A stretch of DNA of 64,000 bases, from assembly GCF_000482545.1 (NCBI RefSeq), contig NZ_KI519454.1, positions 1,550,001 through 1,614,000 of the forward strand. The letters are read 5' to 3'. The notes beneath the pieces are model-generated. The model was not told the origin of the DNA, did no database searches, and saw only the letters and a list, made by a program, of their open reading frames with translations. The translations under genes and the position numbers were made by a program. Within the stretch, counting starts at the first letter, position 1. Every line of letters starts with the position of its first letter. This document shows positions 1-8,298 of this stretch, one piece after another. This stretch comes from Arthrobacter sp. 35W (GTDB taxonomy: Bacteria; Actinomycetota; Actinomycetes; Actinomycetales; Micrococcaceae).

Positions 1-1224
1 CGGCAGGCGACGGGCCTGGATGATGAAGAGGCCTTCCTCGTCGCCATCAAGCGCCTCGGCAACCTGGATGCCGTCTCCCACGAGTTTGCCCGCGAACACT
101 CCGACCGACTGTGGAAGCAGCTCGTCCTGGTTCCGGAAGGTTCCGACGACGCCGGCGCGCCGCCCTGGCGCGAACTGGCGGTCGTCCTTGCCCTGGCTGT
201 CGGAGCGGGTGTGGCGGTCAAGGCTGGCCTTGCCTGGATCAACGACGGCGACGCGCTGGTGCGCAACGCCGGCCTGCTTGTCTTCCCCTTCCTGGCCGGG
301 TACTTCGCGTTCAAGCGCCGGGTTTCCGTGCCGGTGGCGGTGGGGCTCATCGTCCCCTTCGCCGTTCTGGCGGCCACCCTAAACCTGTACCCGTTCATGG
401 CAGGCGGTTCCACGGGGATGCTCGCCGCCCTCCACGCCCTGGTGGTCCTCTGGCTGCTGGTGGGAGTGGCCTACGCCGGAGGGCGGTGGCGCTCCGACAG
501 GCGGCGCATGGACTTCGTCCGCTTTACCGGTGAGCTCGCAATCTACTTCACCCTGCTGGCGCTCGGGGGAGCCGTCCTGATCGCGCTCACAGCCGCCACC
601 CTCCGGACCATTGGCATCGACTTCGAGCCGGTCCTGGAGGAGTGGATCCTGCCGTTCGCCGTGCCCGGAGCCCTTGTTGTCGCGGCCTGGCTCGTCGAAG
701 CCAAGCAGCAGGTCGTCGAAAACATCGCTCCGGTCCTTACACGCGTGTTCACGCCTCTGACGATTGCCATGCTGCTCGTGCTTTTGCCCGTGCTGGCCAC
801 CGCGGGCGGCCTCGCCGGCATCGACAGGAACCTGCTCATCCTCATGGACGCAATCCTCATCCTCGTGCTGTGCCTGCTGCTGTACTCGATTTCAGCCCGC
901 GATGCACTCGCGCCTCCCGGGCTGTTTGATGCCCTGCAGCTGGTCCTGGTGGCCGCGGCCCTTGCCGTCGATGCCCTGATGTTGACGGCGATGCTGACGC
1001 GCATCGCCGAGTTCGGCTCCAGCCCCAACAAGATCGCCGCACTTGGCCTCAACGTGGTCCTTCTGGTCCACCTGCTCGGGGCCGCCTGGCTCGCCATAGG
1101 GTTCCTGCGCGGCCGGCGCCCGTTCACCGCCGTCGAACGCTGGCAGACACGGTACCTTCCGGTCTACGGCGTCTGGGCCGCCGCCGTCGTTCTGCTCTTC
1201 CCGCCCCTGTTCGGGTTCGCCTAG
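1..1224 (+). CDS. DUF4153-like polytopic membrane protein (5' end missing)
   Basis: The reading frame is open from the first base, so the start lies outside the window; 407 codons are visible. The first ~55 residues are soluble and acidic, resembling the short helical prefix found ahead of some actinobacterial membrane proteins. About ten hydrophobic segments follow from residue ~58 to the C-terminus, with short charged loops (RRRMDF, EAKQQVVE, RGRRPF). The arrangement resembles DUF4153/DUF4173 proteins, whose function is unknown. It ends with TAG 22 bp before the convergent ZIP gene. I cannot name a substrate or role. Confidence 0.75.
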   Translation, partial: RQATGLDDEEAFLVAIKRLGNLDAVSHEFAREHSDRLWKQLVLVPEGSDDAGAPPWRELAVVLALAVGAGVAVKAGLAWINDGDALVRNAGLLVFPFLAGYFAFKRRVSVPVAVGLIVPFAVLAATLNLYPFMAGGSTGMLAALHALVVLWLLVGVAYAGGRWRSDRRRMDFVRFTGELAIYFTLLALGGAVLIALTAATLRTIGIDFEPVLEEWILPFAVPGALVVAAWLVEAKQQVVENIAPVLTRVFTPLTIAMLLVLLPVLATAGGLAGIDRNLLILMDAILILVLCLLLYSISARDALAPPGLFDALQLVLVAAALAVDALMLTAMLTRIAEFGSSPNKIAALGLNVVLLVHLLGAAWLAIGFLRGRRPFTAVERWQTRYLPVYGVWAAAVVLLFPPLFGFA

Positions 1225-1246
1225 CAGTACAGACCCAGGCGCTTGC

Positions 1247-2482
1247 CTAGGCCTGCACCAGCAGGCCGGTCCCAAACATCACGGCAAGCCCGGCGATGAT
1301 GCCGGCGATGGTCAACGGCGTCAACGTCCTGCCCGAGGAATCCTTGAGCATGGGGACGAGTTTGACGGCGACCTGGGCCACGGCCCCGGCCCCGACCCCC
1401 AGCAGGAAGGCCGAGAGCGCCGGCTGGTAGACGGTGGCACCCACCAGGGCGCCGAGCACCGCCGGCGCACCGGCGATGAGACCGAGCGCGGCCAGCCAGC
1501 CCAGCCTGGGCGGTTCCTTGGCCAGCGGCGTGACAATCGCCAGCCCCTCGGTGGTGTTGTGGATGGCAAAGCCGACAATCAGCGACGCGCCCAGCGCCAG
1601 CGAGCCCACGGCATAGGCGGAGCCGATGGCCAGCCCCTCGCCGAGGTTGTGGAGCCCGATGCCGATGGCAATCAGCAGCGCCAGCCGCCGCGGCGGGAGC
1701 ACAGGGGCACGCCCCAGGCCGCCGCCGTCGTCGTTGCGGCGCATCCATGCATCCGTTCCCTCCAAAATGAGGTACGCGGCACCCGCGCCCAGGAAGACCA
1801 CCAGCGGACCGCCGAAGGCCCCGCTGCCGCCCAGGACGTCGACAGCTTCCATGATCGCGTCCATCGCCAGGAACGCGAGCAGGCCCACGGTGACGCCGAG
1901 CAGCACGCGGATCCATGCCGCCGAGGAACGGCGGATGAACGGCATCCACAGCATGCCCAGCGCCACCGGAATGACGCCCACGTAGATGCCCATCAATGTC
2001 ATCAGCCCAAAGAACTGGTGCCCGCGCTCCGGACTCAGCGCCGCCGCCTCAATGTCGGCGGGGATCTTGGCCCCCGCAGAGGTCACGAGTGCCACCTCGT
2101 AGGGGTCCCCGTCCACCCACATGTAGTAGATGCTCAGCGTGGAGGATTCCAGCGGTCCCATTGTGGCCCGCGTCTGGGTGAACGTGGCGTAGTAGTCCGA
2201 GACGTTCACCTGGGCGATCGACACCGGGTCCGGCCCCTCGTTGCGGACGGTGATGTCGATCTGGCCGGGCGTGAGGCGGATGTTCTCAATGGCCACCTCT
2301 TCCTTGGGCGGGACGCCTTCGGAGAGCGTGGCCAGACCCGGGGCGTTGACCAGCCAAAACAGGCCCAGCACGACGGCGATGAGCACCAGGGGACCCAGGC
2401 CCAGCAGCCACCGCGGCGCCAGCGGCCGGTGCGGACGCGGCGCCGCGGAGGTGTCCGCGTGCGTGTCTTCATGGATGCTCAT
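1247..2482 (-). CDS. ZIP-family metal transporter with extra N-terminal extracytoplasmic domain
   Basis: A 411-residue protein. It opens with a short cytoplasmic tail and one membrane segment (residues ~27-45), then a ~90-residue beta-rich stretch (~55-145) that should lie outside the cell. A ZIP-like bundle of membrane helices follows (~150-411). The two ZIP metal-binding signatures are visible, HNLGEG and HNTTEG, in adjacent helices. ZIP proteins move divalent metals such as Zn, Mn or Fe into the cytoplasm. Its ATG overlaps the TGA of the upstream multicopper oxidase by 4 bp, so the two are translationally coupled. The fused outer domain is unlike ordinary ~260-residue bacterial ZIPs; it may receive metal from, or dock, the oxidase (inference). 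Confidence 0.87.
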   Translation of the reverse strand: MSIHEDTHADTSAAPRPHRPLAPRWLLGLGPLVLIAVVLGLFWLVNAPGLATLSEGVPPKEEVAIENIRLTPGQIDITVRNEGPDPVSIAQVNVSDYYATFTQTRATMGPLESSTLSIYYMWVDGDPYEVALVTSAGAKIPADIEAAALSPERGHQFFGLMTLMGIYVGVIPVALGMLWMPFIRRSSAAWIRVLLGVTVGLLAFLAMDAIMEAVDVLGGSGAFGGPLVVFLGAGAAYLILEGTDAWMRRNDDGGGLGRAPVLPPRRLALLIAIGIGLHNLGEGLAIGSAYAVGSLALGASLIVGFAIHNTTEGLAIVTPLAKEPPRLGWLAALGLIAGAPAVLGALVGATVYQPALSAFLLGVGAGAVAQVAVKLVPMLKDSSGRTLTPLTIAGIIAGLAVMFGTGLLVQA

Positions 2483-3606
2483 GCTGCGCTCACCTCGAAG
2501 AATCCCATCCAGCCCAGCTCGGCGAACTCGGTCTTGTGGGCATGGAACATGTACTTGCCCGGATAGGGGAAGCGCAGCTCCACGATGCCCCGCTGCCCCT
2601 GGACCTGGGAGATGGTGTCGGTGTACTCGCTGGGGGTCAGCATGGTGCCGGTGGGGTAGTAGTGGAAGAAGTTTCCATGCACATGGAAGGAGTTGATCGG
2701 ATCATACTCAAGGATGTTGATCAGGTGGATCCGCACCAGCGCGTTCTGCTTCACCTGGACGGGGAAATCCATGTAGTGGAACGGCAGTCCATTGACCGAG
2801 TAGAACTCGTTGTCGTCCCCGCCGTCGGTGTTGTAACCGTTCATCACCATCACCATTTCGTCGTCGGCCTTGGGCCGGCCCTCCCTGGGCTCGATGATGA
2901 AGGCTCCGTAGAGGCCCTTGGCGATGTGCGGTGCCAGCGGCGACTGGTGGCAGTGGTACAGATGCGTGCCAAATGGTGCCGCATCGAATTCGTAGGTGAA
3001 GCTCTGGCCGGGGCCAATCGACCCGGGGCCGATGCCGGCGGTGCCGTCCATGGTGGCCCGGTGGATGCCGTGGAAGTGGATGGTGTGCGGGTGCGAGCCG
3101 GCGTTGGTGAAGTGGATGCGCAGCGCGTCGCCCTCCTGCGCCCAGATCGTGGGACCGGGGATCCGCCCGTTGTAGCTCCATCCTTTGAAGATGACGCCCG
3201 GAGCGATCTCGAAATCCTTGTCGACCGCGACGATGTCCCACTCGCGCAGCGTCCGTCCATCCGGCAAGGTACTGGTGCGACCGCGGTCGAAATCGCGCAG
3301 GATGGCCGTGGGGTCGATGCCCGCGCGCTCCGGCGGGACGGAGCCACCGGCAAATCCCGCGTGCCCGGCGTGGCTGCCCATGGCATCGTGGCCGGCGGCG
3401 TCCATGCCTGCCGCGCCGGCGTTGTTGGAGGTCGCCAGGGGTGCGGACGGCAGCCCGCCGTCCGATGAGCCGGTGCCCCCGTGGTGGCCGCTGCCGTCCA
3501 AGGGCTGCGGCGCCAGCACCGAAGCGAACGGGACGGCGGCGAGGACAGCCGCCCCGGACAGCATGGACCGCCTGCTCGGAAGCTTCTCAGGCAGTATTTT
3601 CGGCAT
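2479..3606 (-). CDS. NirK-like two-domain multicopper oxidase, Tat-exported
   Basis: 375 residues. The N-terminus has a twin-arginine signal (SRRSML followed by a hydrophobic stretch), so it is predicted to be exported folded. After a Gly/His/Asp-rich linker come two cupredoxin domains. The first carries HTIHFHGIH and HLYHCHQSPLAPH, giving the type 1 copper Cys and His ligands; the axial position in H-x-x-x-G-L is Leu where NirK has Met. The second carries HVHG and a late HAH motif. The length fits two-domain oxidases, not three-domain laccases. Candidate roles are nitrite reduction or metal-ion oxidation; pairing with a ZIP transporter and a DtxR-type box favours a metal role (inference). 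First gene of the two-gene unit. Confidence 0.87.
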   Translation of the reverse strand: MPKILPEKLPSRRSMLSGAAVLAAVPFASVLAPQPLDGSGHHGGTGSSDGGLPSAPLATSNNAGAAGMDAAGHDAMGSHAGHAGFAGGSVPPERAGIDPTAILRDFDRGRTSTLPDGRTLREWDIVAVDKDFEIAPGVIFKGWSYNGRIPGPTIWAQEGDALRIHFTNAGSHPHTIHFHGIHRATMDGTAGIGPGSIGPGQSFTYEFDAAPFGTHLYHCHQSPLAPHIAKGLYGAFIIEPREGRPKADDEMVMVMNGYNTDGGDDNEFYSVNGLPFHYMDFPVQVKQNALVRIHLINILEYDPINSFHVHGNFFHYYPTGTMLTPSEYTDTISQVQGQRGIVELRFPYPGKYMFHAHKTEFAELGWMGFFEVSAA

Positions 3607-3622
3607 GCCATTCCCTTACTTT

Positions 3623-3634
3623 TAGGTGTGCCTA
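3623..3634. promoter_or_regulatory. DtxR/MntR-like operator ahead of the oxidase-ZIP unit
   Basis: TAGG-TGTG-CCTA is a perfect 4+4 inverted repeat in an AT-rich stretch 17 bp upstream of the oxidase ATG. With flanking bases (TTTAGGTGTGCCTATATTT) it resembles the TTAGG...CCTAA-type boxes of the DtxR/IdeR/MntR family. This suggests repression by iron or manganese. No regulator gene of this family is in the window. Confidence 0.5.
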
Positions 3635-3731
3635 TATTTTAGTGCCTCCAGATTAGCATTCGGCCACGGCAAGCCACCATGGATGTCCCGGGACCAATAG
3701 TCCCCACAGGCGTCACGCCTGCATGAAAGCG

Positions 3732-4505
3732 CTACCGCGCAGCCGCAGAACGGCTGGCCTCCGCGCCAATTCCCGCGGCAGCTTCAAGCTCCTGGATAGC
3801 ACTCAGGGCCATAGCGTAAGAATTCTGCAGAGAGTCCAACGCCTTATGGTGCTCGTCGGCCAGCCTCTCAACCTCGCTGTCGAGCATTCCAAGGGTGGCC
3901 GGCAGAGATGCAGGGACCGCATGTGCGAGGAAGCTGCCGAGGACCGACAAGGCGGCCAGCATGAGGTTTCCCGCAGCCCGGGCGTCGCTGGGCCGGTGCT
4001 GCGTCATCAAGACCTCGCGGGCCCGTTCAATCCGGCCCACCAGTCCAGCGGCCAATTCCGCGTCCTCGGCCCCCATGTTCCCGCAATAGAGCAACTTCCC
4101 GGGATGGGTCGAAGCCAGCTTCCGGGCCCGCTCCAGCGCGCGGCGATAGCGCCCGCCTCGGATTCGAGCCAGGACCATGCCGGAGATGCCGAACGCGGGG
4201 ACAAGCCCGAAGATGTAGGCGAATCCAACCCAAAGGGGGATCTTGTCCACCAGTCCGGGCGAGACTTTCGACGCCGCGAAATTGCCCACGGGAATGAGAA
4301 TGAACAGGCCAACGGCGGTCGTGGTGCCCCAGTTCCAGCCGCCGTCGTCCCGGACCGCGACGTCGGAACCAGCAGCCTCGGCTGCCGTCAATCCGATGTT
4401 CAGGTGCTCTGCCACCATGGTGTCTGCGATCCTTGCCTCAGGATTCAGTGCCGCGAATACAGTGACAGGTGGCAGCAGGTCATGGGCGGGTGCTGTGGAT
4501 GCCAA
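3732..4505 (-). CDS. hypothetical membrane protein with C-terminal coiled coil
   Basis: I do not recognise a family. I chose the TTG at 4505 because it follows AAAGGGG at a normal spacing; the frame is open further upstream to another TTG at 4556 without a visible ribosome site. The protein (257 aa) has hydrophobic segments near residues 57-78, 89-115 and 175-200, a basic stretch after the second one, and a helical, heptad-rich tail (LDSEVERLADEHHKALDSL...). It stands alone between two minus-strand units. A local membrane-anchored scaffold role is possible but not shown. Confidence 0.6.
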   Translation of the reverse strand: MASTAPAHDLLPPVTVFAALNPEARIADTMVAEHLNIGLTAAEAAGSDVAVRDDGGWNWGTTTAVGLFILIPVGNFAASKVSPGLVDKIPLWVGFAYIFGLVPAFGISGMVLARIRGGRYRRALERARKLASTHPGKLLYCGNMGAEDAELAAGLVGRIERAREVLMTQHRPSDARAAGNLMLAALSVLGSFLAHAVPASLPATLGMLDSEVERLADEHHKALDSLQNSYAMALSAIQELEAAAGIGAEASRSAAAR

Positions 4506-4631
4506 GGGTTCCCCTTTATGTTCGAAGCCTCGGGGCGCGGCATGGGACCAACACAACCCCCAACGTGTATTGACGCCATGATTCTAGGGATGCAAGGTGG
4601 GTACGGCCCGCCGACCCGCCGCACGATTCCG

Positions 4632-5489
4632 CTAGCGGCGGCGGGCGGCCCAGGCTGTCCGGCTGCCGACCACGTGAAGGTCCCCGCGGACCAGCAGTTG
4701 GCGGGGATCCTTGCCCGCGAGGAGGCTGTCGAGGGCGCCGGCGTCTTCAGCGGAAAGCCGCCCATCAAGGGCTGAGCGAATGCGGCCCAGGAAGCCCTGG
4801 GCGTACCGCACTGCAATCGTCGGCTCCGGATTCACCCGGATGGGAAAGCTGCGGCGTTCGACACCGTCGAACCCGGCCCGTTCCATCGGGAGGCTCCAGT
4901 CCTCATAGCCGTTCCAGCCGGCCTGCGCCAGGGCCTCGTGGCAGCGCGCCTCAAGCCCGGGCCGGCCCAGCCCGACGTCGTCGGGAAGAAAGCGCGGCAG
5001 CGCATCCATCTCCACGGCCAGCATCAGTCCGCCCGGCACCAGGGCGGAGCAGGCATCGCGCAACACCCGCTGGGGGTCGGCGACTTCGTGCAGGGAGGAC
5101 GATGCCCAGATGACGTCGACGGCGCCAAGGGCGGGCCAGGCCTCGTCGACGTCTGCCTGCACCGTGGCGACGCGGTCGCCCAGCCCCGCCGCGCCGGCAG
5201 CGGCTCTGACGCGCTCGAGCATCACGGTGGATTTGTCGACGGCCACCACATGGGCCGTCGGGAACGCTTCGGCCAGCGCCAAGGACCCGGTGCCGGTGCC
5301 GGCGCCGAGATCCACGATGGTTCGCGGCGACGCCGGCACAAGCCGCCGCGCCCATGCTGTGACGTCCGCCAGATAGGAGCCGAAGACGGCGGCATCCAAG
5401 TCCAGCTGCTCGGGCAGACCCGAGGCGTGGTCGTGTCCGTGGCGTTGTCCTTGGCCGTGGTGGTGGCCGGTGTGGGATTCATGTGTCAT
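4632..5489 (-). CDS. SAM-dependent class I methyltransferase with His-rich N-terminus
   Basis: 285 residues from the ATG at 5489. The first ~22 residues are His-rich (THESHTGHHHGQGQRHGHDH), like nickel- or zinc-binding tails. Motif I of class I methyltransferases follows (VDLGAGTGTGSLALAE), then an acidic residue for the SAM ribose (AVDKS) and motif IV-like VDVIWASSSLHE. The substrate is unknown. It is divergent from the XRE-cupin regulator at 5538, with only 48 bp between the two starts, so the regulator probably controls it. The His-rich tail suggests metal binding or metal-dependent control; that is inference. Confidence 0.82.
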   Translation of the reverse strand: MTHESHTGHHHGQGQRHGHDHASGLPEQLDLDAAVFGSYLADVTAWARRLVPASPRTIVDLGAGTGTGSLALAEAFPTAHVVAVDKSTVMLERVRAAAGAAGLGDRVATVQADVDEAWPALGAVDVIWASSSLHEVADPQRVLRDACSALVPGGLMLAVEMDALPRFLPDDVGLGRPGLEARCHEALAQAGWNGYEDWSLPMERAGFDGVERRSFPIRVNPEPTIAVRYAQGFLGRIRSALDGRLSAEDAGALDSLLAGKDPRQLLVRGDLHVVGSRTAWAARRR

Positions 5490-5530
5490 GTCTTCAAGGC
5501 TAACCACATTCTGCGCCAATGGCATAGAGT

Positions 5531-5547
5531 CTTGCGCATGACGCAAG
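5531..5547. promoter_or_regulatory. perfect inverted repeat over the start codon of the XRE-cupin regulator
   Basis: CTTGCG-CATGA-CGCAAG has perfect 6-bp arms around a 5-bp centre that contains the ATG of the regulator gene. It also lies 42 bp from the divergent methyltransferase start. This is a likely autoregulatory operator for the XRE protein. Confidence 0.5.
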
Positions 5548-6137
5548 AACTCGAATTGGATGCCCTCATCCGTGGACGCATCCGCGCCCTGCGGCTGGCC
5601 CGCGGCTGGTCACTGGATTCGCTGGCCGCCCGCTGCTCCATCAGTCCCTCCACCATGAGCCGCATTGAAACGGGCCACCGCCGCATCGCCCTCGACCAGC
5701 TGGTGCCCATAGCGCGAGCCCTGGGCACCACGCTGGACCAGCTCGTCGAAGCCGCCGAGGACCAGGACGTCGTCATCCGCCCACAGGCGCAGCATGCGCC
5801 GGGGCAGACAACCTGGCTGTTGTCCCGTGAGGAGACCCTCCATGGTGCGACGGTGGCAAAGATGCGGATCACCGCCGAGTGGCCGGCCGGCCCGGAGCAT
5901 CGGCGCGTGCACCCCGGCCGCGAGTGGTTCGCCGTCCTATCCGGCACCGCCCGCCTCCAGTTGGGGGAGCGGACCATCCTCGTCCAGGCGGGGGACGCTG
6001 CGGAATTCTCCACCATGGTTCCGCACGTGATCGGAGCCCACAACGGGCCGGTGGAAATCCTCACCATCTTCGACCACGACGGCGAACGGGCCCACATGCA
6101 CGATATGCACGGGGGAGAGCAGCTCACCCAGTCATAG
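5538..6137 (+). CDS. XRE-family regulator with C-terminal cupin domain
   Basis: 199 residues. Residues ~8-65 form a helix-turn-helix of the XRE/Cro type (RIRALRLARGWSLDSLAARC, then SPSTMSRIETGHRRI). Residues ~110-195 form a small cupin barrel (HPGREWFAVLSGTARLQLGE, later VPHVIGAHNGPVEI). Such HTH-cupin proteins usually sense a small ligand and control a neighbouring gene. Here the divergent methyltransferase is the obvious target. The C-terminal HMHDMHGG stretch adds more histidines, echoing the His-rich tail of the methyltransferase. The ATG at 5538 fits the start of the HTH domain and lies inside a palindrome. Confidence 0.85.
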   Translation: MTQELELDALIRGRIRALRLARGWSLDSLAARCSISPSTMSRIETGHRRIALDQLVPIARALGTTLDQLVEAAEDQDVVIRPQAQHAPGQTTWLLSREETLHGATVAKMRITAEWPAGPEHRRVHPGREWFAVLSGTARLQLGERTILVQAGDAAEFSTMVPHVIGAHNGPVEILTIFDHDGERAHMHDMHGGEQLTQS

Positions 6138-6381
6138 ACCGCTAATAATTGTTTAGCTGCCTAAAGTTTCTTGATCGATTGCCACTCCTGCTCGTGCCAG
6201 CGTCTGGGCGGATGGAGCAGTCCTTGGGAAGCCGATGCCACAGCCACTTCCCAACATTTGGATGGTCACCATCAGACAGCGCCGGGGAACGGGCGGCGAT
6301 GGAGGAACGGGACCAGGAAGTCACGACGACAACGCGGTGGCAATCTGGCCTGCCGCCGCGGCTGCCAGCCCGCCGGTGTGT

Positions 6382-6984
6382 TCACTCCGGCAGCAGGACG
6401 CGGACCTGGTTCCTGATGTCCTGCGTTACTTCATCGACGGTGCTGGCGATGTTGATCGTGGCAGCCATGCTCAGGAACATGATCGCGGAGACGATGTGCG
6501 CGAGCGTGGCGGCACCGCCTGACTCGATGCGCTGGTCCCGCCGCAGCACGACGGCGATGGCCTCCTCCGTCTGAAAGGCGAGGCCGAGCGCATCGCGGTG
6601 GTGGGGTTCCCCGGGGTCGCCGAAGACCATTTCACGCAGGTAGGTCCTGCCATTGTCGATCTGGGTTCGGTTGCACTCCACCACTTGACGGACAAGTGCC
6701 ATCACAGCGTCGAGCACGTCGGGAATTGCCTCAGCGGCAGCCCTGCCCCTGGCGAGTGCATCGGCATAGCTGGAGTTCTGCACCAGCAGGAGCAGCTCGC
6801 CCTTGGTCTTGGCGTAGAGGAACAGGGTGCCGGTGCCAATGTCGGCCTTGTCGGCGATTTGCTGGGTGGTGACGTCGTCGACACCATGCTCCGCAAAGAG
6901 CTCGTGTGCGGCCGCCATGATGCGGTCGAGTTTGGCCTGCTTGTTCCGCTCACGCCGTCCGGCCGGTTGAGGAGCTGCTGGCAT
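6382..6984 (-). CDS. TetR-family transcriptional regulator
   Basis: 200 residues from the ATG at 6984, preceded by GGAGGG at 6-nt spacing. The N-terminal HTH is typical (IMAAAHELFAEHGVDDVTTQQIADKADIGTGTLFLY). The C-terminal helical domain (ligand pocket and dimer interface) has no recognisable specificity. It is divergent from an old-yellow-enzyme gene. A palindromic motif in the shared intergenic region recurs in a longer version ahead of the quinone-reductase gene at 10087. I infer that it represses all three flanking reductase genes and is released by a reactive electrophile or quinone. Confidence 0.87.
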   Translation of the reverse strand: MPAAPQPAGRRERNKQAKLDRIMAAAHELFAEHGVDDVTTQQIADKADIGTGTLFLYAKTKGELLLLVQNSSYADALARGRAAAEAIPDVLDAVMALVRQVVECNRTQIDNGRTYLREMVFGDPGEPHHRDALGLAFQTEEAIAVVLRRDQRIESGGAATLAHIVSAIMFLSMAATINIASTVDEVTQDIRNQVRVLLPE

Positions 6985-7007
6985 AACGTTCCCTCCGGGA
7001 ATAATGT

Positions 7008-7021
7008 CTGACTGCACTCAG
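7008..7021. promoter_or_regulatory. candidate TetR operator between tetR and the OYE gene
   Basis: CTGACTGCACTCAG is an imperfect 14-bp palindrome (two mismatched positions). Its minus-strand reading contains TGAGTGCAGTCA, close to the centre (TGAGTGCGCTCA) of the larger palindrome at 10132-10165. It lies 24 bp upstream of the tetR ATG. Confidence 0.4.
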
Positions 7022-7154
7022 TTATGACGATAGTCGGTACTGTGTGGGCTCGGATATGTGTGTGTTCATTCTCCCACGAAGGTCCGGAGCGTCCAGCTCC
7101 GCCCCCCGCAGTCCCGGCGTTCATGACCGACCGACATGAAGGACCAATCTCCCC

Positions 7155-8231
7155 ATGACTTTGTCTTCTCTTTGGCAGCCGTTCACCCTTGGCGGCGTGG
7201 AACTTCCGCACCGGCTCGCATTGGCCCCGATGACCCGCAACCGCGCCAATCCGGATGGCACCCCTGGCGACCGTGCCGCGACGTACTACGGGCAGCGGGC
7301 ATCCCTCGGCTTGATCATCACCGAAGGCACCCAGCCTTCGGCGGACGGGCAGGGGTACCCCAACACCCCCGGGATCTATGCACCCGAGCACGTCGAAGGT
7401 TGGCGGAAAGTCGCCGACGCGGTGCATGCCGGCGGCGGGCTGCTCTTCATCCAGTTGATGCATGCCGGCCGGATGTCACACCCGGACAACACGCCACACC
7501 AGCGCCAGCCGGTGGCGCCGTCGGCGGTCTCCGCCATTCAGGACATAGCCACCGCGGCCGGCCCCCAAAAGACGCCGGTGCCGCGCGAACTCAGCCCAGA
7601 GGACATCGAGACCACGATCGCCGACTTTCGCCATGCCGCAGCATCGGCGATCGCCGCAGGCGCAGACGGAGTCGAGATCCATGGTGCGAACGGGTACCTG
7701 CTGCACCAGTTCCTTTCCCCCAACTCCAACCACCGCACCGACTCCTACGGCGGGTCGGTGGAAAATCGGTCACGGTTCGTTTTCGAGGTGGCGCGGGCCG
7801 TCGCCGACGAGATTGGAGCGGACCGGGTTGGCATTCGCCTCTCGCCCGCCATGCCGTTGGGCGGAATCGACGAGGGTGGCGCCGTGAGCGTGCGCGAGCA
7901 GTACCTGCATCTGGTGGGTGAGCTTGCGAGCCTCAACCTCGCCTACCTGCACCTGCACCACGTCGGCAACGACGAATTGCTGCGCACCCTCCGCCAGTTG
8001 TGGCCGACCGCGGTGTTGGTGGTCCGCGACGGCCGGACCCGCGAGCAGATCGCCGACGACATCGACGCGGGCCTTGCCGACATCGCGCCGCTGGGCCGGT
8101 TCGCACTGGCCAATCCAGACGTCGTCGAACGCCTGCGCACCGAGGCCCCGCTGAATGAGATGGACCCGGCGACCATCTACGGCGGCGGCAACGCAGGGTA
8201 CATCGACTACCCCGTCCTGGCACGCGCCTGA
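7155..8231 (+). CDS. old yellow enzyme family NADH:flavin oxidoreductase (alkene/nitro reductase)
   Basis: 358 residues, full length for the NemA/OYE group. Family features include LALAPMTRNRANPDGTPGD at the start, the FMN-site loop IITEGTQPSADGQGYPNTPG, the substrate-binding HGANGYLLHQFLSPNSNHR with its active-site Tyr nearby (DSYGGSVENRSRF), and a C-terminal phosphate-binding region (LGRFALANPDVVERL). These FMN enzymes reduce activated C=C bonds or nitro groups with NAD(P)H in the cytoplasm. First gene of a two-gene unit with the SDR, divergent from tetR. Confidence 0.92.
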   Translation: MTLSSLWQPFTLGGVELPHRLALAPMTRNRANPDGTPGDRAATYYGQRASLGLIITEGTQPSADGQGYPNTPGIYAPEHVEGWRKVADAVHAGGGLLFIQLMHAGRMSHPDNTPHQRQPVAPSAVSAIQDIATAAGPQKTPVPRELSPEDIETTIADFRHAAASAIAAGADGVEIHGANGYLLHQFLSPNSNHRTDSYGGSVENRSRFVFEVARAVADEIGADRVGIRLSPAMPLGGIDEGGAVSVREQYLHLVGELASLNLAYLHLHHVGNDELLRTLRQLWPTAVLVVRDGRTREQIADDIDAGLADIAPLGRFALANPDVVERLRTEAPLNEMDPATIYGGGNAGYIDYPVLARA

Positions 8232-8298
8232 TCGTGCGCCCCTGGGCCACCCCTCCCGAACGCACCGAATGGTGCAGCCAGTCAACACAAGAAGGATC

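Noticed and set aside
1559-3468. Plus-strand frames of 335 and 310 codons
   Set aside because: Antisense to the ZIP and multicopper-oxidase genes, and of biased composition.
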